This document shows positions 34,518-43,660 of a stretch of DNA of 58,543 nucleotides, piece by piece. The DNA is taken from NCBI RefSeq assembly GCF_042665255.1, contig NZ_JBHTCD010000031.1. The stretch is one strand, 5' to 3'. The position numbers and the translations under genes were made by a program. Under the pieces are notes generated by a model. That model was not told where the DNA came from. It searched no databases and worked only from the letters and a program-made list of their open reading frames with translations. This DNA comes from Insolitispirillum peregrinum. Its GTDB lineage: Bacteria > Pseudomonadota > Alphaproteobacteria > Rhodospirillales > Rhodospirillaceae. The first letter of the stretch is position 1. Every line of letters starts with the position of its first letter.

Positions 34518-35009
34518 TTACTGCACGACGCGCCAAGTGCCGTCCGGCTGCTGGCAGGCCTGCCCGTAGGCGGCTTCCTCGCGGCCATCGATCATCACGG
34601 TGGTCTTGTATTCGCGGCAATAACGACCCGAGTCGGTGCGGCCATCCTTGACCGGCGTCACCGTCCCCGAATGACCGGAATCCGGGTTGTTCCAGCGGAT
34701 GGTTTCCCCCATCGGGGCGGCCATCGCGTTCTGATGCGCCCGTTCGGCCTGCATCTGGTCGGCCTTGTCGAGCGACGAGCCGATTTCAGAACCAAGGAAC
34801 GCGCCCAGCAGAGTGCCAGCGGCGGTCGCCGCAATCTGGCCGGTACCCTTGCCGAACTGCGACCCAACCACCGCACCACCGACGCCACCCAGCACGGTAC
34901 CGGCGGTCTGCTTGGGGTTGTTCTGCATCTGCTGGCAGGCAGACAGGCTGATGGCGGCAGTCAGGGCGGCGGCAACACCCGTGATGCGCAAGCTACGGCT
35001 AATCATCAT
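34518..35009 (-). CDS. 17-kDa surface-antigen-like lipoprotein
   Basis: 163 residues. The signal peptide ends in a lipobox SLSAC (Cys about 25). A glycine-zipper (about 38-80, GTVLGGVGGAVVGSQFGKG and GTLLGAFLGSEIG) is followed by a compact domain with W.N.DSGHSG..TP, YCREY.TTV.IDG and YG.ACQQPDG.W, the pattern of the rickettsial 17-kDa antigen/RT0821 family. Probably an outer-membrane lipoprotein. GAGGA lies 4-7 nt before two adjacent ATG codons. The short gap downstream contains TGCA-rich dyads such as GTGCAG/CTGCAC. Confidence 0.88.
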   Translation of the reverse strand: MMISRSLRITGVAAALTAAISLSACQQMQNNPKQTAGTVLGGVGGAVVGSQFGKGTGQIAATAAGTLLGAFLGSEIGSSLDKADQMQAERAHQNAMAAPMGETIRWNNPDSGHSGTVTPVKDGRTDSGRYCREYKTTVMIDGREEAAYGQACQQPDGTWRVVQ

Positions 35010-35221
35010 CTGATCCTCAATGTCTTCACGTCAGGCCCGCAGCGCAGGCGGAGCCGGGAGATATGCGTTTACTCTGGCTGAAAACTTTGGCTAAAGCATG
35101 GCACAGGTGGGGCATCTTGCCCTATGCTCCGTGAGGTGGCCTGATCAATGGCTCCCCCTGCGTTCTGCGCACGGTCGAGCTGTATCATGCTTTGTCGTAA
35201 CAGCAACGAACTGAACCAGAC

Positions 35222-35821
35222 ATGAACGATTTTTCAGCGGATGTCGACCCCATTGCCCAGTTCAGCGACTGGCTGGCCGAGGCTGGCAAAAGCGAACCCA
35301 ATGATCCGAACGCCGTCTGTCTGGCCACCAGCACCCCTGATGGCTTTCCGTCGGCCCGCATGGTGCTGTTGAAAGGCCATGACGAGCACGGTTTCGTGTT
35401 CTACACCAACCTTGAAAGCCGCAAGGGTGGCGAGCTGGCCGCCAACCCCAAGGCGGCGATGTGCTTTCACTGGAAAAGCCTGAAGCGGCAGGTGCGGATC
35501 GAAGGACTGATCGAGCCGGTCACCGCCGAGGAAGCCGATGCCTATTACGCCTCGCGCGCGCGGGATTCGCGCATCGGGGCGTGGGCGTCGCAACAGTCGC
35601 GCCCGCTGCAAAGCCGGTTCGAGCTGGAAAGCCGCATCGCCGAATATGTCGCCAAATTCGGCCTGGGCCGCATTCCGCGCCCGCCGTTCTGGTCGGGATT
35701 CCGTCTGGTGCCGGTTCGTATTGAATTCTGGCGGGATCGCCCCTTCCGTCTGCATGACCGGATGATCTATAAGAGGAACCTGAAGGACGAGCCGTGGACC
35801 ACGGAACGTCTGTACCCATAA
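35222..35821 (+). CDS. pdxH: Pyridoxamine/pyridoxine 5'-phosphate oxidase
   Basis: 199 residues. It oxidises pyridoxine or pyridoxamine 5'-phosphate to pyridoxal 5'-phosphate with FMN and O2. Family hallmarks: PSARMVLLKGHDEHGFVFYTN (FMN binding), SRKGGEL, the HWKSLKRQVRIEG strand and the C-terminal FWRDRPFRLHDR...........W...RLYP, including the conserved last residues RLYP. Monocistronic or coupled with the transporter 25 nt downstream. The cofactor it makes is needed by several PLP enzymes in this window. Confidence 0.97.
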   Translation: MNDFSADVDPIAQFSDWLAEAGKSEPNDPNAVCLATSTPDGFPSARMVLLKGHDEHGFVFYTNLESRKGGELAANPKAAMCFHWKSLKRQVRIEGLIEPVTAEEADAYYASRARDSRIGAWASQQSRPLQSRFELESRIAEYVAKFGLGRIPRPPFWSGFRLVPVRIEFWRDRPFRLHDRMIYKRNLKDEPWTTERLYP

Positions 35822-35846
35822 CACCGCCGTAAAGGACAGCCGCACC

Positions 35847-36779
35847 GTGAGCACCCCTCAGCCCAACGCCCATTTGCTCCGCTGGGCGACCTATGCCGCC
35901 ACCGCCACCGCGCTGGTTCTGGTGGTGGTGAAGGTTGCGGCGTGGCTGCTGACCGACTCGGTGGCGCTGCTGTCCAGCACGGTGGACAGCCTGCTGGACG
36001 GCGGTGCCTCGCTGGTCAACCTGCTGGCGGTGCGCCAGTCCCTGCAACCGGCCGATGACGATCACCGCTTTGGTCATGGCAAGGCCGAACCGCTGGCCGG
36101 GATGGCGCAGGCGGCGTTCGTTGCCGGGTCGGGGGTGCTGTTGCTGGTGCAGGCGGTTGGCCGTCTGACGTCGCCGGTCGAGGTGCGGCAAGGGGCGGTT
36201 GGCATCACGGTGATGGTGTTTGCCATCATTGCCACGCTGGCGCTGGTCAGCTTTCAGAAATACGTCATCCGCCGCACCACCTCGGTGGCGATTGCCGCCG
36301 ACAGCCTGCACTACACCGGCGATGTGCTGATCAATGGCAGCGTGATCGTCTCGATCCTGCTGACCATCTATCTGGGCTGGAGCTGGGCCGACCCGCTGTT
36401 TGCCATCGGGATTGCCGGTTTCCTGATGTTCAACGCCTGGACCATTGCCCGCGACAGCTTTGACCTGCTGATGGACCGCGAGCTTCCTGCCGAAGACCGC
36501 GAGCGGATTGTCGCGCTGGCTCTGGCGATTCCGGGAGTGATGAACGTCCACGACCTGCGCACCCGCTCGTCCGGCCCGCAACAGTTCATCCAGCTACACC
36601 TGACGATGGACGGCCAGCAGCCACTGATCAAGGCCCATGCCATCGGCGATCAGGCCGAAGCGGCCATCCGGGCTGCCTTTCCGCACGCCGAAGTGATCAT
36701 CCACCATGACCCGTCAGGGCTGGTTGAACCGGCAGCACATGAGGTCTTCCCAGCCCCATCGCCATCATCGCCGCCGTAA
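35847..36779 (+). CDS. Cation diffusion facilitator (FieF-like)
   Basis: 310 residues with about six membrane helices then a cytoplasmic ferredoxin-like domain (about 215-295). Metal-site residues are visible in SSTVDSLLDGGASL (helix 2) and HYTGDVLINGS (helix 5), matching the Asp/His pattern of FieF/YiiP-type zinc and iron exporters; DDHRFGHGKAEPLAGM is the family's loop signature. The start is a GTG with AGGA 10 nt upstream. Its 3' end overlaps the convergent murI gene by 83 nt. Metal specificity is not determined by sequence alone. Confidence 0.93.
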   Translation: MSTPQPNAHLLRWATYAATATALVLVVVKVAAWLLTDSVALLSSTVDSLLDGGASLVNLLAVRQSLQPADDDHRFGHGKAEPLAGMAQAAFVAGSGVLLLVQAVGRLTSPVEVRQGAVGITVMVFAIIATLALVSFQKYVIRRTTSVAIAADSLHYTGDVLINGSVIVSILLTIYLGWSWADPLFAIGIAGFLMFNAWTIARDSFDLLMDRELPAEDRERIVALALAIPGVMNVHDLRTRSSGPQQFIQLHLTMDGQQPLIKAHAIGDQAEAAIRAAFPHAEVIIHHDPSGLVEPAAHEVFPAPSPSSPP

Positions 36780-37530
36780 AGCCCACCGAGGCGGCGGTAT
36801 TCCAGCTGTGCGAGCCGCCCTGTTCCGGGCGGGTCAGGCTGTCTGCGGGCAACACCCGCAGCACCTGCCGCGCCACCGCCTCGCCCGAGTCGAGCCAGGT
36901 AACCGGCCATGGGGCTGCCTCGCTCAGCCAGTGGCGGACCAGCGGGTAGTGGGTACAGCCCAACACCACCGTATCCAGACGGCGGTCGGTAAACAGCGGC
37001 GCAATTTCGGCCTCGACCGCCGGACGCAAATCGGCGGCCTGCTGCACGCCGCCACGAGCGACCACCTGTTCGGCCAGATCCGCCAGCTTTTGCGCGCCGT
37101 GGCGCACCACCACGCAATCGGCGGCAAATTGCCGGATCAACTGATCGCTATAGGCCCGCCGGACGGTTCCCGGCGTTGCCAGCAGGCCGATCACCCGGCT
37201 TTTGCTCAACGACGCCGCCGGTTTGATCGCAGGCACCACCCCGACAAACGGCATCTGCGGATGGTCGGCGCGCACAGCGGACAGCGCCGCCGTGCTGGCG
37301 GTGTTGCAGGCAATCACCACCACGTCGGGCCGGTCCGCTTCATGACGCAACAGGGCATGGATCACCGCCCGCACCCGCGCCTCGATTTCAGCTTCCGAGC
37401 GCGGGCCATAGGGAAAAAAGGCTCCGTCAGCGCAATAGCTGTAGCGCGTCGCCGGGGGCAGCGCGTCACGGATGGCGGCCAGAACCGACACGCCACCCAA
37501 CCCGGAATCAAACACAGCAACCCGTGCCAT
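36697..37530 (-). CDS. murI: Glutamate racemase
   Basis: 277 residues. It interconverts L- and D-glutamate, the latter needed for peptidoglycan. Catalytic cysteines: Cys75 in VIACNTAST and Cys192 in LGCTHYPL; the N-terminal VFDSGLGGVSVL and SYCADGAFFPYG hold the DSG and substrate-loop residues. The final 27 codons overlap the convergent cation transporter gene. ilvE lies upstream on the same strand, 31 nt away, so the two are probably co-transcribed. Confidence 0.96.
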   Translation of the reverse strand: MARVAVFDSGLGGVSVLAAIRDALPPATRYSYCADGAFFPYGPRSEAEIEARVRAVIHALLRHEADRPDVVVIACNTASTAALSAVRADHPQMPFVGVVPAIKPAASLSKSRVIGLLATPGTVRRAYSDQLIRQFAADCVVVRHGAQKLADLAEQVVARGGVQQAADLRPAVEAEIAPLFTDRRLDTVVLGCTHYPLVRHWLSEAAPWPVTWLDSGEAVARQVLRVLPADSLTRPEQGGSHSWNTAASVGFTAAMMAMGLGRPHVLPVQPALTGHGG

Positions 37531-37561
37531 TGTCTACCGCTCGCTGCCCCACCATCAGGGA

Positions 37562-38440
37562 TTACTTGCCGACCGCCCGGTCATAGGCGGCGATCACCTG
37601 CTGGCAAACGGCACCGGGGGTAAAGTGCCAGTCGCCAATCTGGCGCACCGGAGTAACTTCGGCGGCGGTTCCGGTCAAGAAGACTTCGCTCGCCTGCGCG
37701 AACTCGCCGGGGTCAATGGCGCGTTCGGTGACACTCAGCCCCATGCCGCGCGCCAGCTCGATCACCGTCTGGCGGGTGATGCCGTCCAGAAAGCACTCCG
37801 GCGTCGGGGTGTGCAGCGCGCCGTCGATCACCAGAAAGATATTGGCCGCCGACGCCTCGGCCACCTGCCCGCGATGGTCCAGCATCAGCGCATCGTCCCA
37901 GCCCTCCTCTTCGGCGGCATGCTTGGACAGGGTGCTGATCATGTACAGCCCGGCGGCCTTTGACTGGGTGGGGGCGGTCTCCGGGGCCGGACGGCGCCAC
38001 TTGCTGACCGTCAGCCGCAACCCGGCCATGCGGGCATCAGCATCGAAATAGGACGGCCAGGCCCAGCAGGCAATCGCCACATGGATACGGCTCTGGCGGG
38101 CCGACACCCCCATCACCTCCGATCCGCGCCAGGCGACCGGCCGGACATAACCATCGCGCACGCCATTGGCCTGCAACACCGCGTCGGTGGCCTGATCGAG
38201 CGTTGCCCGGTCATAGGGCAAGGCAAAGCCCAACAGCCCGGCCGAGCGGATCAGGCGCTGGCTGTGCTCGGCCAGCTTGAACACCTGCCCGTTATAGGCC
38301 CGCTCGCCCTCGAACACCGACGAGGCATAATGCAGCCCGTGGGTCAGGACATGGACTTTGGCCTCCCGCCACGGCAGCATCTGCCCGTCCATCCAGATAA
38401 AGCCGTCACGGTCATCAAAGGGGATCAAGGTCATAGCCAT
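37562..38440 (-). CDS. ilvE: Branched-chain amino acid aminotransferase
   Basis: 292 residues, PLP fold type IV. The PLP lysine is Lys161 in PTQSKAAGLYMIST; other family landmarks are HGLHYASSVFEGERAY, RPVAWRGSE and SAANIFLVIDG...TP....LDGITRQTV. It transfers amino groups between glutamate and the oxo-acids of Leu, Ile and Val. Divergent from the MarR gene with an AT-rich gap of 264 nt. This neighbour order, ilvE next to MarR and OmpR-type genes, recurs in alphaproteobacteria. Confidence 0.94.
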   Translation of the reverse strand: MAMTLIPFDDRDGFIWMDGQMLPWREAKVHVLTHGLHYASSVFEGERAYNGQVFKLAEHSQRLIRSAGLLGFALPYDRATLDQATDAVLQANGVRDGYVRPVAWRGSEVMGVSARQSRIHVAIACWAWPSYFDADARMAGLRLTVSKWRRPAPETAPTQSKAAGLYMISTLSKHAAEEEGWDDALMLDHRGQVAEASAANIFLVIDGALHTPTPECFLDGITRQTVIELARGMGLSVTERAIDPGEFAQASEVFLTGTAAEVTPVRQIGDWHFTPGAVCQQVIAAYDRAVGK

Positions 38441-38704
38441 CTCTTTCTTTCCGGCCCCTGTCGGACTACTGTGGCGGAGGCAGTCCCGCAGCGATCACCG
38501 CCCTTTTCCGGCCCGATACAGGCAAGGGGGAGGCGGTCACCGCCCACAGGGTCACTGCAGGGGTGTTTTGATACAAACGGAGGGTTTGCGGCGATTTTGC
38601 GTAACTAAGTTTCGCCAATTCTCTATTATCGGTAACATTGTGCAGCGATATATGTCAACATTGCTGTCCTATCCAGACCCACATGGCAGGCTTGTTCAGA
38701 ACTC

Positions 38705-39232
38705 ATGAGTGATATCAAAGCAGGGGCGCACCAGCTTTTTCTGCGCGACGAAGAACTCCGCAAGGGTATGGAGCTGCTCTTTTTCGCCTACCGCGACTTC
38801 ACCGCCGAGGCCGATGCCATGCTGGCGCGGCACGGCTTCGGGCGCGCCCATCACCGGGTGATCTATTTCGTCGGACGCTATCAAAGCATCCCCGTTTCCG
38901 ATCTGCTGCGCATTCTGGGCATCACCAAGCAAAGCCTGTCCCGCGTGCTCAGCCAACTGGTGCGCGAGGGCTTCATCACCCAAAAGGCCGGAACCCGCGA
39001 CCGCCGCCAGCGCCTGCTGGAGCTGACCGAAAAGGGGCAGGATCTCGAACGCCAGCTCAGCGAACGCCAGCGCCGCCGCATCGCCCGCGCCTACCGCGAG
39101 GCCGGGGCCGAAGCGGTGGACGGATTCCGCAAGGTGCTGGCCGGGATGATCGATGAACCCGACCGCGCCCGCTTTGTCGGCGATCTGGGGGTTGATCCCA
39201 CCCTGCCCCGTCCGCGCCGCTCGACGCCCTGA
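38705..39232 (+). CDS. MarR-family regulator (PetP-like)
   Basis: 175 residues with a winged helix (about 50-125): HHRVIYFVGRYQSIPVSDLL, then the recognition helix TKQSLSRVLSQLV.EGFI and the wing KAGTRDRRQRLLELT. Only 33 nt separate it from the response regulator gene. The MarR plus OmpR-type pair resembles PetP-PetR of Rhodobacter capsulatus, where both are needed for cytochrome bc1 production; the likeness is by family and order only. The upstream gap is AT-rich and holds a repeated AACATTG that might be part of an operator. Confidence 0.9.
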   Translation: MSDIKAGAHQLFLRDEELRKGMELLFFAYRDFTAEADAMLARHGFGRAHHRVIYFVGRYQSIPVSDLLRILGITKQSLSRVLSQLVREGFITQKAGTRDRRQRLLELTEKGQDLERQLSERQRRRIARAYREAGAEAVDGFRKVLAGMIDEPDRARFVGDLGVDPTLPRPRRSTP

Positions 39233-39265
39233 CCACCCTCTGCCCCCAGACCACCGAGGCCCGTC

Positions 39266-39979
39266 ATGTCCGCTGTCCTGCCCGAAGAGCAACCGCACAT
39301 TCTGGTGGTCGATGATGACCGCCGCCTGCGCGACCTGCTGCGCCGTTTTCTCAGCGAAAACGGCTTTACCGTCAGCACCGCCGCCGATGCCGCCGAAGCC
39401 CGCGCCCATCTGGCCGGGATGTGCTTTGACGCGCTGGTGGTCGACGTGATGATGCCGGGGGAAAGCGGGCTGGAGCTGACCCGCAGCCTGCGCGACAGCA
39501 ACGGCCCGCCGGTGTTGATGCTGACCGCCCACGGTGATCCGCAAGACCGCATCGCCGGGCTGGAAAGCGGCGCCGATGACTATCTGGCCAAGCCGTTCGA
39601 GCCACGCGAACTGGTGCTGCGCCTGCGCTCCATCCTGCGCCGTCTGGCCACGCCAGCCCCGGCTCTGGCTGCTCCGGCGGTCGGCAGTGTCCGCATGGGC
39701 AGCAGCCTGTTCGACCTCGGTCGGCAGGAACTGCGCACCAATGGCGAGCCGGTCTATCTGACCACCGCCGAAGCCCAGTTGTTGATGGTGCTTGCCAGCA
39801 ACGCCGGACAGCCCTTCACCCGCGAGGATCTGGCCGATGCCACCGGCATGACCGGCAACCCGCGCACCGTCGACGTGCAGGTCACCCGCCTGCGCAAAAA
39901 GCTGGAAGACGACCCCCGGCAACCGCGTTACCTGCAAACGGTGCGTGGAACCGGCTATGTCCTGCGTCCGGGAAGCTGA
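39266..39979 (+). CDS. OmpR-family response regulator (PetR-like)
   Basis: 237 residues. Receiver domain 1-125 with acidic pair VVDDD (about 14-18), phospho-acceptor Asp60 in LVVDVMMPGESG and Lys in YLAKPFEPREL; C-terminal winged helix (about 140-235) with LTTAEAQLLMVL and TVDVQVTRLRKKLEDDP. It binds DNA after phosphorylation, presumably by the histidine kinase 6 nt downstream. Second gene of a MarR-regulator-kinase operon. Confidence 0.95.
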   Translation: MSAVLPEEQPHILVVDDDRRLRDLLRRFLSENGFTVSTAADAAEARAHLAGMCFDALVVDVMMPGESGLELTRSLRDSNGPPVLMLTAHGDPQDRIAGLESGADDYLAKPFEPRELVLRLRSILRRLATPAPALAAPAVGSVRMGSSLFDLGRQELRTNGEPVYLTTAEAQLLMVLASNAGQPFTREDLADATGMTGNPRTVDVQVTRLRKKLEDDPRQPRYLQTVRGTGYVLRPGS

Positions 39980-39985
39980 ACGCTC

Positions 39986-41380
39986 ATGCGGCTGTTCGGA
40001 ACGCCCACCTCACTCAAGCGCATGGTTCCCCGGGGTCTGCTGGGGCGGTCGCTGCTGATTCTGGTGGTGCCACTGGTGGTATTACAGGTCGTAACCTCGG
40101 TGGTGTTCTACGAACGGCACTGGGACACGGTGATGCGCCGTCTGGCCAGCGGTCTGGCCGGAGACATCGCCGCCACCCTCAGCCTGTTGCACCGTTACCC
40201 GGACCCCGACGGGCAAGCGTGGGTGACGGACTTTGCGCAGGAGCATTTCGAGCTGCAACTGGACTTCAAGGCCGGGGAAGTCCTGCCCAATGACGAGCAT
40301 TTCCGCGATGCCCTGTCCGAAGAGCTGAACGACAGCCAGAACGAAAACATGGAAGATGTCCTTGCCCAAAGCCTCAGCGAGCGGCTTCGCCGCCCGGTGA
40401 TGGTCGATATGGCGATTTTTGCCCGCGACATCGACATCTATGTCCAGCGCTCTGACGGCATTCTGCACATCACCGCCCCGCGCAAGCGGCTGTTCAGCTC
40501 GACCACCTATATTTTTGTGCTGTGGATGGCCGGAACAGCGATGCTGCTGTTCGGCATTGCCACCATCTTCATGTCCAATCAGGTGCGCTCCATCCGCCGT
40601 CTGGCGGTGTCAGCCGATGGCTTTGGCAAGGGGCGCGACCTGCCGCCGATCAAGATCGAAGGCGCCCGCGAAGTGCGGCAGGCGGCACAAGCCTTCAACC
40701 TGATGCGGGAACGCATCCAGCGGCAGGTGGCCCAGCGCACGGAAATGCTGGCCGGGGTCAGTCACGACCTGCGCACACCACTGACCCGGATGAAACTGCA
40801 ACTGGCAATGATGGGCGACTCGCCCGATGCCTGCGACCTCAGCGAAGACGTGGCGGAAATGGAGCGGATGGTGGAAGGCTATCTGGCCTTTGCCCGTGGC
40901 GAAGGCACTGAAAGCGCCAGCGATGTCGATCTGGTCGAAGTGCTGGAAACCGTCGTTGCCCGCTTTCAACGCGATGACCGCTGCGCCGTCGAGCTGGTCG
41001 GCCTCTATACCACCAACGGCGAGCGGCAGCAGGCCCCGACCACCGTGCGGCGCGACAGCATCGAACGCTGCCTCAGCAACCTGATCGGCAACGCCTGTCG
41101 TTACGGTCAGCGGGTGCGGGTGCGCTACATCCCGCAGGAAGACGAGGAAAGCTGCTCCATCATCGTCGAGGACAATGGCCCCGGCATTCCCCCTGCCCTG
41201 CACGAAGAGGTGTTCCGGCCTTTTTTCCGCGCCGACAGCTCGCGCAATTCCCAGACCGGCGGCACCGGCCTGGGCCTGACCATCGCCCGCGATGCCGCCC
41301 GCGTCCATGGCGGCGACATCCTGCTGGACGACAGTCAGGAAATGGGCGGCTTGCGGGTCACGCTGCATTTACCCCTGTAG
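39986..41380 (+). CDS. EnvZ-type sensor histidine kinase
   Basis: 464 residues: first membrane helix (about 18-38), a periplasmic sensor region (about 40-170), second helix (about 172-195), HAMP (about 196-245), then the dimerisation and phosphotransfer helix with GVSHDLRTPLTRMKLQL (His about 260), N box NLIGNACRYG, G1 VEDNGPGIP, and G2 GGTGLGLTIA. GVSHDLRTPLTR is characteristic of the EnvZ group. It starts 6 nt after the response regulator stop. The signal it senses is not known. Confidence 0.95.
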   Translation: MRLFGTPTSLKRMVPRGLLGRSLLILVVPLVVLQVVTSVVFYERHWDTVMRRLASGLAGDIAATLSLLHRYPDPDGQAWVTDFAQEHFELQLDFKAGEVLPNDEHFRDALSEELNDSQNENMEDVLAQSLSERLRRPVMVDMAIFARDIDIYVQRSDGILHITAPRKRLFSSTTYIFVLWMAGTAMLLFGIATIFMSNQVRSIRRLAVSADGFGKGRDLPPIKIEGAREVRQAAQAFNLMRERIQRQVAQRTEMLAGVSHDLRTPLTRMKLQLAMMGDSPDACDLSEDVAEMERMVEGYLAFARGEGTESASDVDLVEVLETVVARFQRDDRCAVELVGLYTTNGERQQAPTTVRRDSIERCLSNLIGNACRYGQRVRVRYIPQEDEESCSIIVEDNGPGIPPALHEEVFRPFFRADSSRNSQTGGTGLGLTIARDAARVHGGDILLDDSQEMGGLRVTLHLPL

Positions 41381-41487
41381 AGTAATGACTCAAAAATCCT
41401 GATGTTTGTGGAGGTCATGAGCGCCCGCCACAAACATCAGGCATACGCGACACAAAAGCCTGAGAGCTGTGAGCCTTCAATGTGAAT

Positions 41488-41563
41488 CCACAGCACACGA
41501 CAGCTTGGGGACAAGGACGTGGAGCGCTGCTCCACACCTCGCCGGGCCCTCAGGCCCCGGGTG
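41488..41563. repeat. Partial copy of the hairpin-rich repeat
   Basis: Starts with CCACAGCACACGACAGC, 14 of 17 matching the terminal repeat of the 58181 element, then ACGTGGAGCGCTGCTCCACA and CCTCGCCGGG, then a GGCCCTCAGGCCC hairpin. The rest of the element is missing. It lies between the convergent kinase and chemoreceptor genes. Confidence 0.78.
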
Positions 41564-41590
41564 GTCCCGTTGTTTGCCCTTCCGGGCGTG

Positions 41591-43660
41591 TCAGGCCTGA
41601 GAGATGTCGCGCAGGAAGCCATCCACCTCGGTGCGCAGCATTTCTGCCCGTTCGGCCATCTGCTCGGCCTCGGCCAGTAGACCACTGGCTGCCGTCCCGG
41701 TGCGTTCGGCGCCTTGCCGCATCTGACCGATATGGCTGGTGACCTCCGAGGTCGAACTGGCCGCCTGCTGGATGTTGCGGGCGATTTCGTTGGTGGCAGC
41801 GCCCTGTTCTTCGACGGCGCTGGCGATGGTGGTGGCGACCTCGTCAATGCGGGCGATGACGTTGACGATTTCCTGATTGGCCTCAACGGCGTTGCGGGTG
41901 GCTGCCTGCACGGCGGTAATCTGGTGGGCGATTTCATCGGTGGCCCGGCTGGTCTGGCTGGCGAGGTTTTTCACCTCGTTGGCCACCACCGCAAAGCCTT
42001 TCCCGGCCTCCCCGGCGCGGGCGGCTTCGATGGTGGCATTCAGCGCCAGCAGGTTGGTCTGGTTGGCGACGTCGTTGATCAACTGCACCACTTCACTGAT
42101 CTTGACCGAAGACTCGGCCAGACTGTGAACCAGTGTTTTGGAATGTTCGGCAATGCTGACCGCCTCGCGGGCAATCTGCGACGACGCCTGAACGTGACGG
42201 CTGATTTCATGGATCGAGGCCGACAGCTCTTCGGCGGCGGCGGCGACGGTTTCCACGTTGGCCTGTGACTGTTCCGCCGCGCCAACCACCTGATACGCCT
42301 GATCAGAGGTGGCCTGCGCCACCGAGGTCATCGCCTGCGCCGTTTCTTCCAGCTTTTGGGCGGTGGCTTCGACGGCGTTGACCGTCTGACCAACCTCGCG
42401 GTCAAAGCTGGCGGTCATCGCCCGGATGCGCTCGGCCCGCTCGATCTGGGCTTGCTGGGCAACCTGCTGTTCCGCCGCCATGCGCCGGTTGCTGTCCATG
42501 TTGTTCTGGAAAATTGACAGGGCGGTGCTCATCGCCTTCAGCTCGACCGGCTTTTCGACCTGCGGAATCTGCACCGAGGTCTGACCATCGGCCAGCGCGG
42601 TCATGCACGAGGTCATGGTCTGCATCTGGGCCGAAATGCGCCCACCGATCCACACCGACAGGGCGACACCGGCCACAACCGCCAGCAGCCCGACCACCAG
42701 CAAAATGGTTTTGGTGCGGTTGGCTTCGGCCATCACTTCGCTGGCCGGGGCCATCACCAGCGTAATCCAGGTTTCCTTGACACCGGGCAGGGAAACAGCC
42801 TGAGCGGTGACCAGCATCTCCTGCCCGCTTTTCCTGTCTTGCAGGGGCTGGATCACCGAGCCGCTTTGGCGGGCCTGTTTGATCAGGGCCTGCAGGGCCG
42901 GATCACTGACCGGCTTGCCACGGTCGGCACTGTCCGGGGTGGCAACCCAGGTGTCGTCATGGGCGATGACATAGGCGTGGCCGCTGTCATACACCTTCAG
43001 GGCCTTGACGCGCTCGGTCAGGGCGGCCAGGGACAGGTCGGCGGTTGCAACCCCGACAAAATTTTGGTTTTTGCCCTGAATGGGGGACGAAATGGTGGCC
43101 ATCATCACTGGTTTCCCCTGAATTTCGTACAGATAGGGCGGGGTGATGATGGTCTGCTTTTCCTTGATCGGGCGATCATACCAGCCTTTTTCGGCTTCGG
43201 CACCGGTCAGCGGTTCAACCGAAAGGGCAATGGCGTTGTTGGCCCCACGGGACGCATAGATCAGATAGCGACCCTGAGCATCGCCATAGGGGGTATTGGC
43301 ATATTTGGCATCCTGCCCGTCGGCATTCGGATCGAGGCCGACATAAAGACCGGCAAAGCCATCACGGTGGGGCAATTGCTGTAGCAGGGTCTGGGCATAA
43401 CCGGCCCGGTCAAAGGGGCCGCTGTTGGCGGCCAGCAGGGCCGAGGCGGAATAGGCATTGCTGGAGGCCTGGGTAATGGCTTCTGTCAGCAGGCGGTCAA
43501 GGATGGCAGAGGCCTCGGCCGCTTTGGCCTGCAGGGTCTCATCGGCCCGCTGTTCTGCCTGGGTGCTCAGGGTTTGCGAGGCAAACCAGATCACCGCAGC
43601 CAGGGACAGGACGACGATCGTGAGCATGGGAATAAGGATTTGGCGGCGAATGGTCGTCAT
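41591..43660 (-). CDS. Methyl-accepting chemotaxis protein, double-Cache sensor
   Basis: 689 residues: first membrane helix (about 9-29), a large periplasmic double-Cache domain (about 35-310, with GLYVGLDPNADGQDA, WYDRPIKEKQTIITPPYL and GVATADLSLAAL), second helix (about 315-340), HAMP, and a signalling domain with the tip QTNLLALNATIEAARAGEAG. GGAGGAAAG precedes the chosen ATG; a longer in-frame extension has no signal character. The dCACHE fold commonly binds amino acids, amines or carboxylates. No C-terminal tether pentapeptide. Confidence 0.95.
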   Translation of the reverse strand: MTTIRRQILIPMLTIVVLSLAAVIWFASQTLSTQAEQRADETLQAKAAEASAILDRLLTEAITQASSNAYSASALLAANSGPFDRAGYAQTLLQQLPHRDGFAGLYVGLDPNADGQDAKYANTPYGDAQGRYLIYASRGANNAIALSVEPLTGAEAEKGWYDRPIKEKQTIITPPYLYEIQGKPVMMATISSPIQGKNQNFVGVATADLSLAALTERVKALKVYDSGHAYVIAHDDTWVATPDSADRGKPVSDPALQALIKQARQSGSVIQPLQDRKSGQEMLVTAQAVSLPGVKETWITLVMAPASEVMAEANRTKTILLVVGLLAVVAGVALSVWIGGRISAQMQTMTSCMTALADGQTSVQIPQVEKPVELKAMSTALSIFQNNMDSNRRMAAEQQVAQQAQIERAERIRAMTASFDREVGQTVNAVEATAQKLEETAQAMTSVAQATSDQAYQVVGAAEQSQANVETVAAAAEELSASIHEISRHVQASSQIAREAVSIAEHSKTLVHSLAESSVKISEVVQLINDVANQTNLLALNATIEAARAGEAGKGFAVVANEVKNLASQTSRATDEIAHQITAVQAATRNAVEANQEIVNVIARIDEVATTIASAVEEQGAATNEIARNIQQAASSTSEVTSHIGQMRQGAERTGTAASGLLAEAEQMAERAEMLRTEVDGFLRDISQA

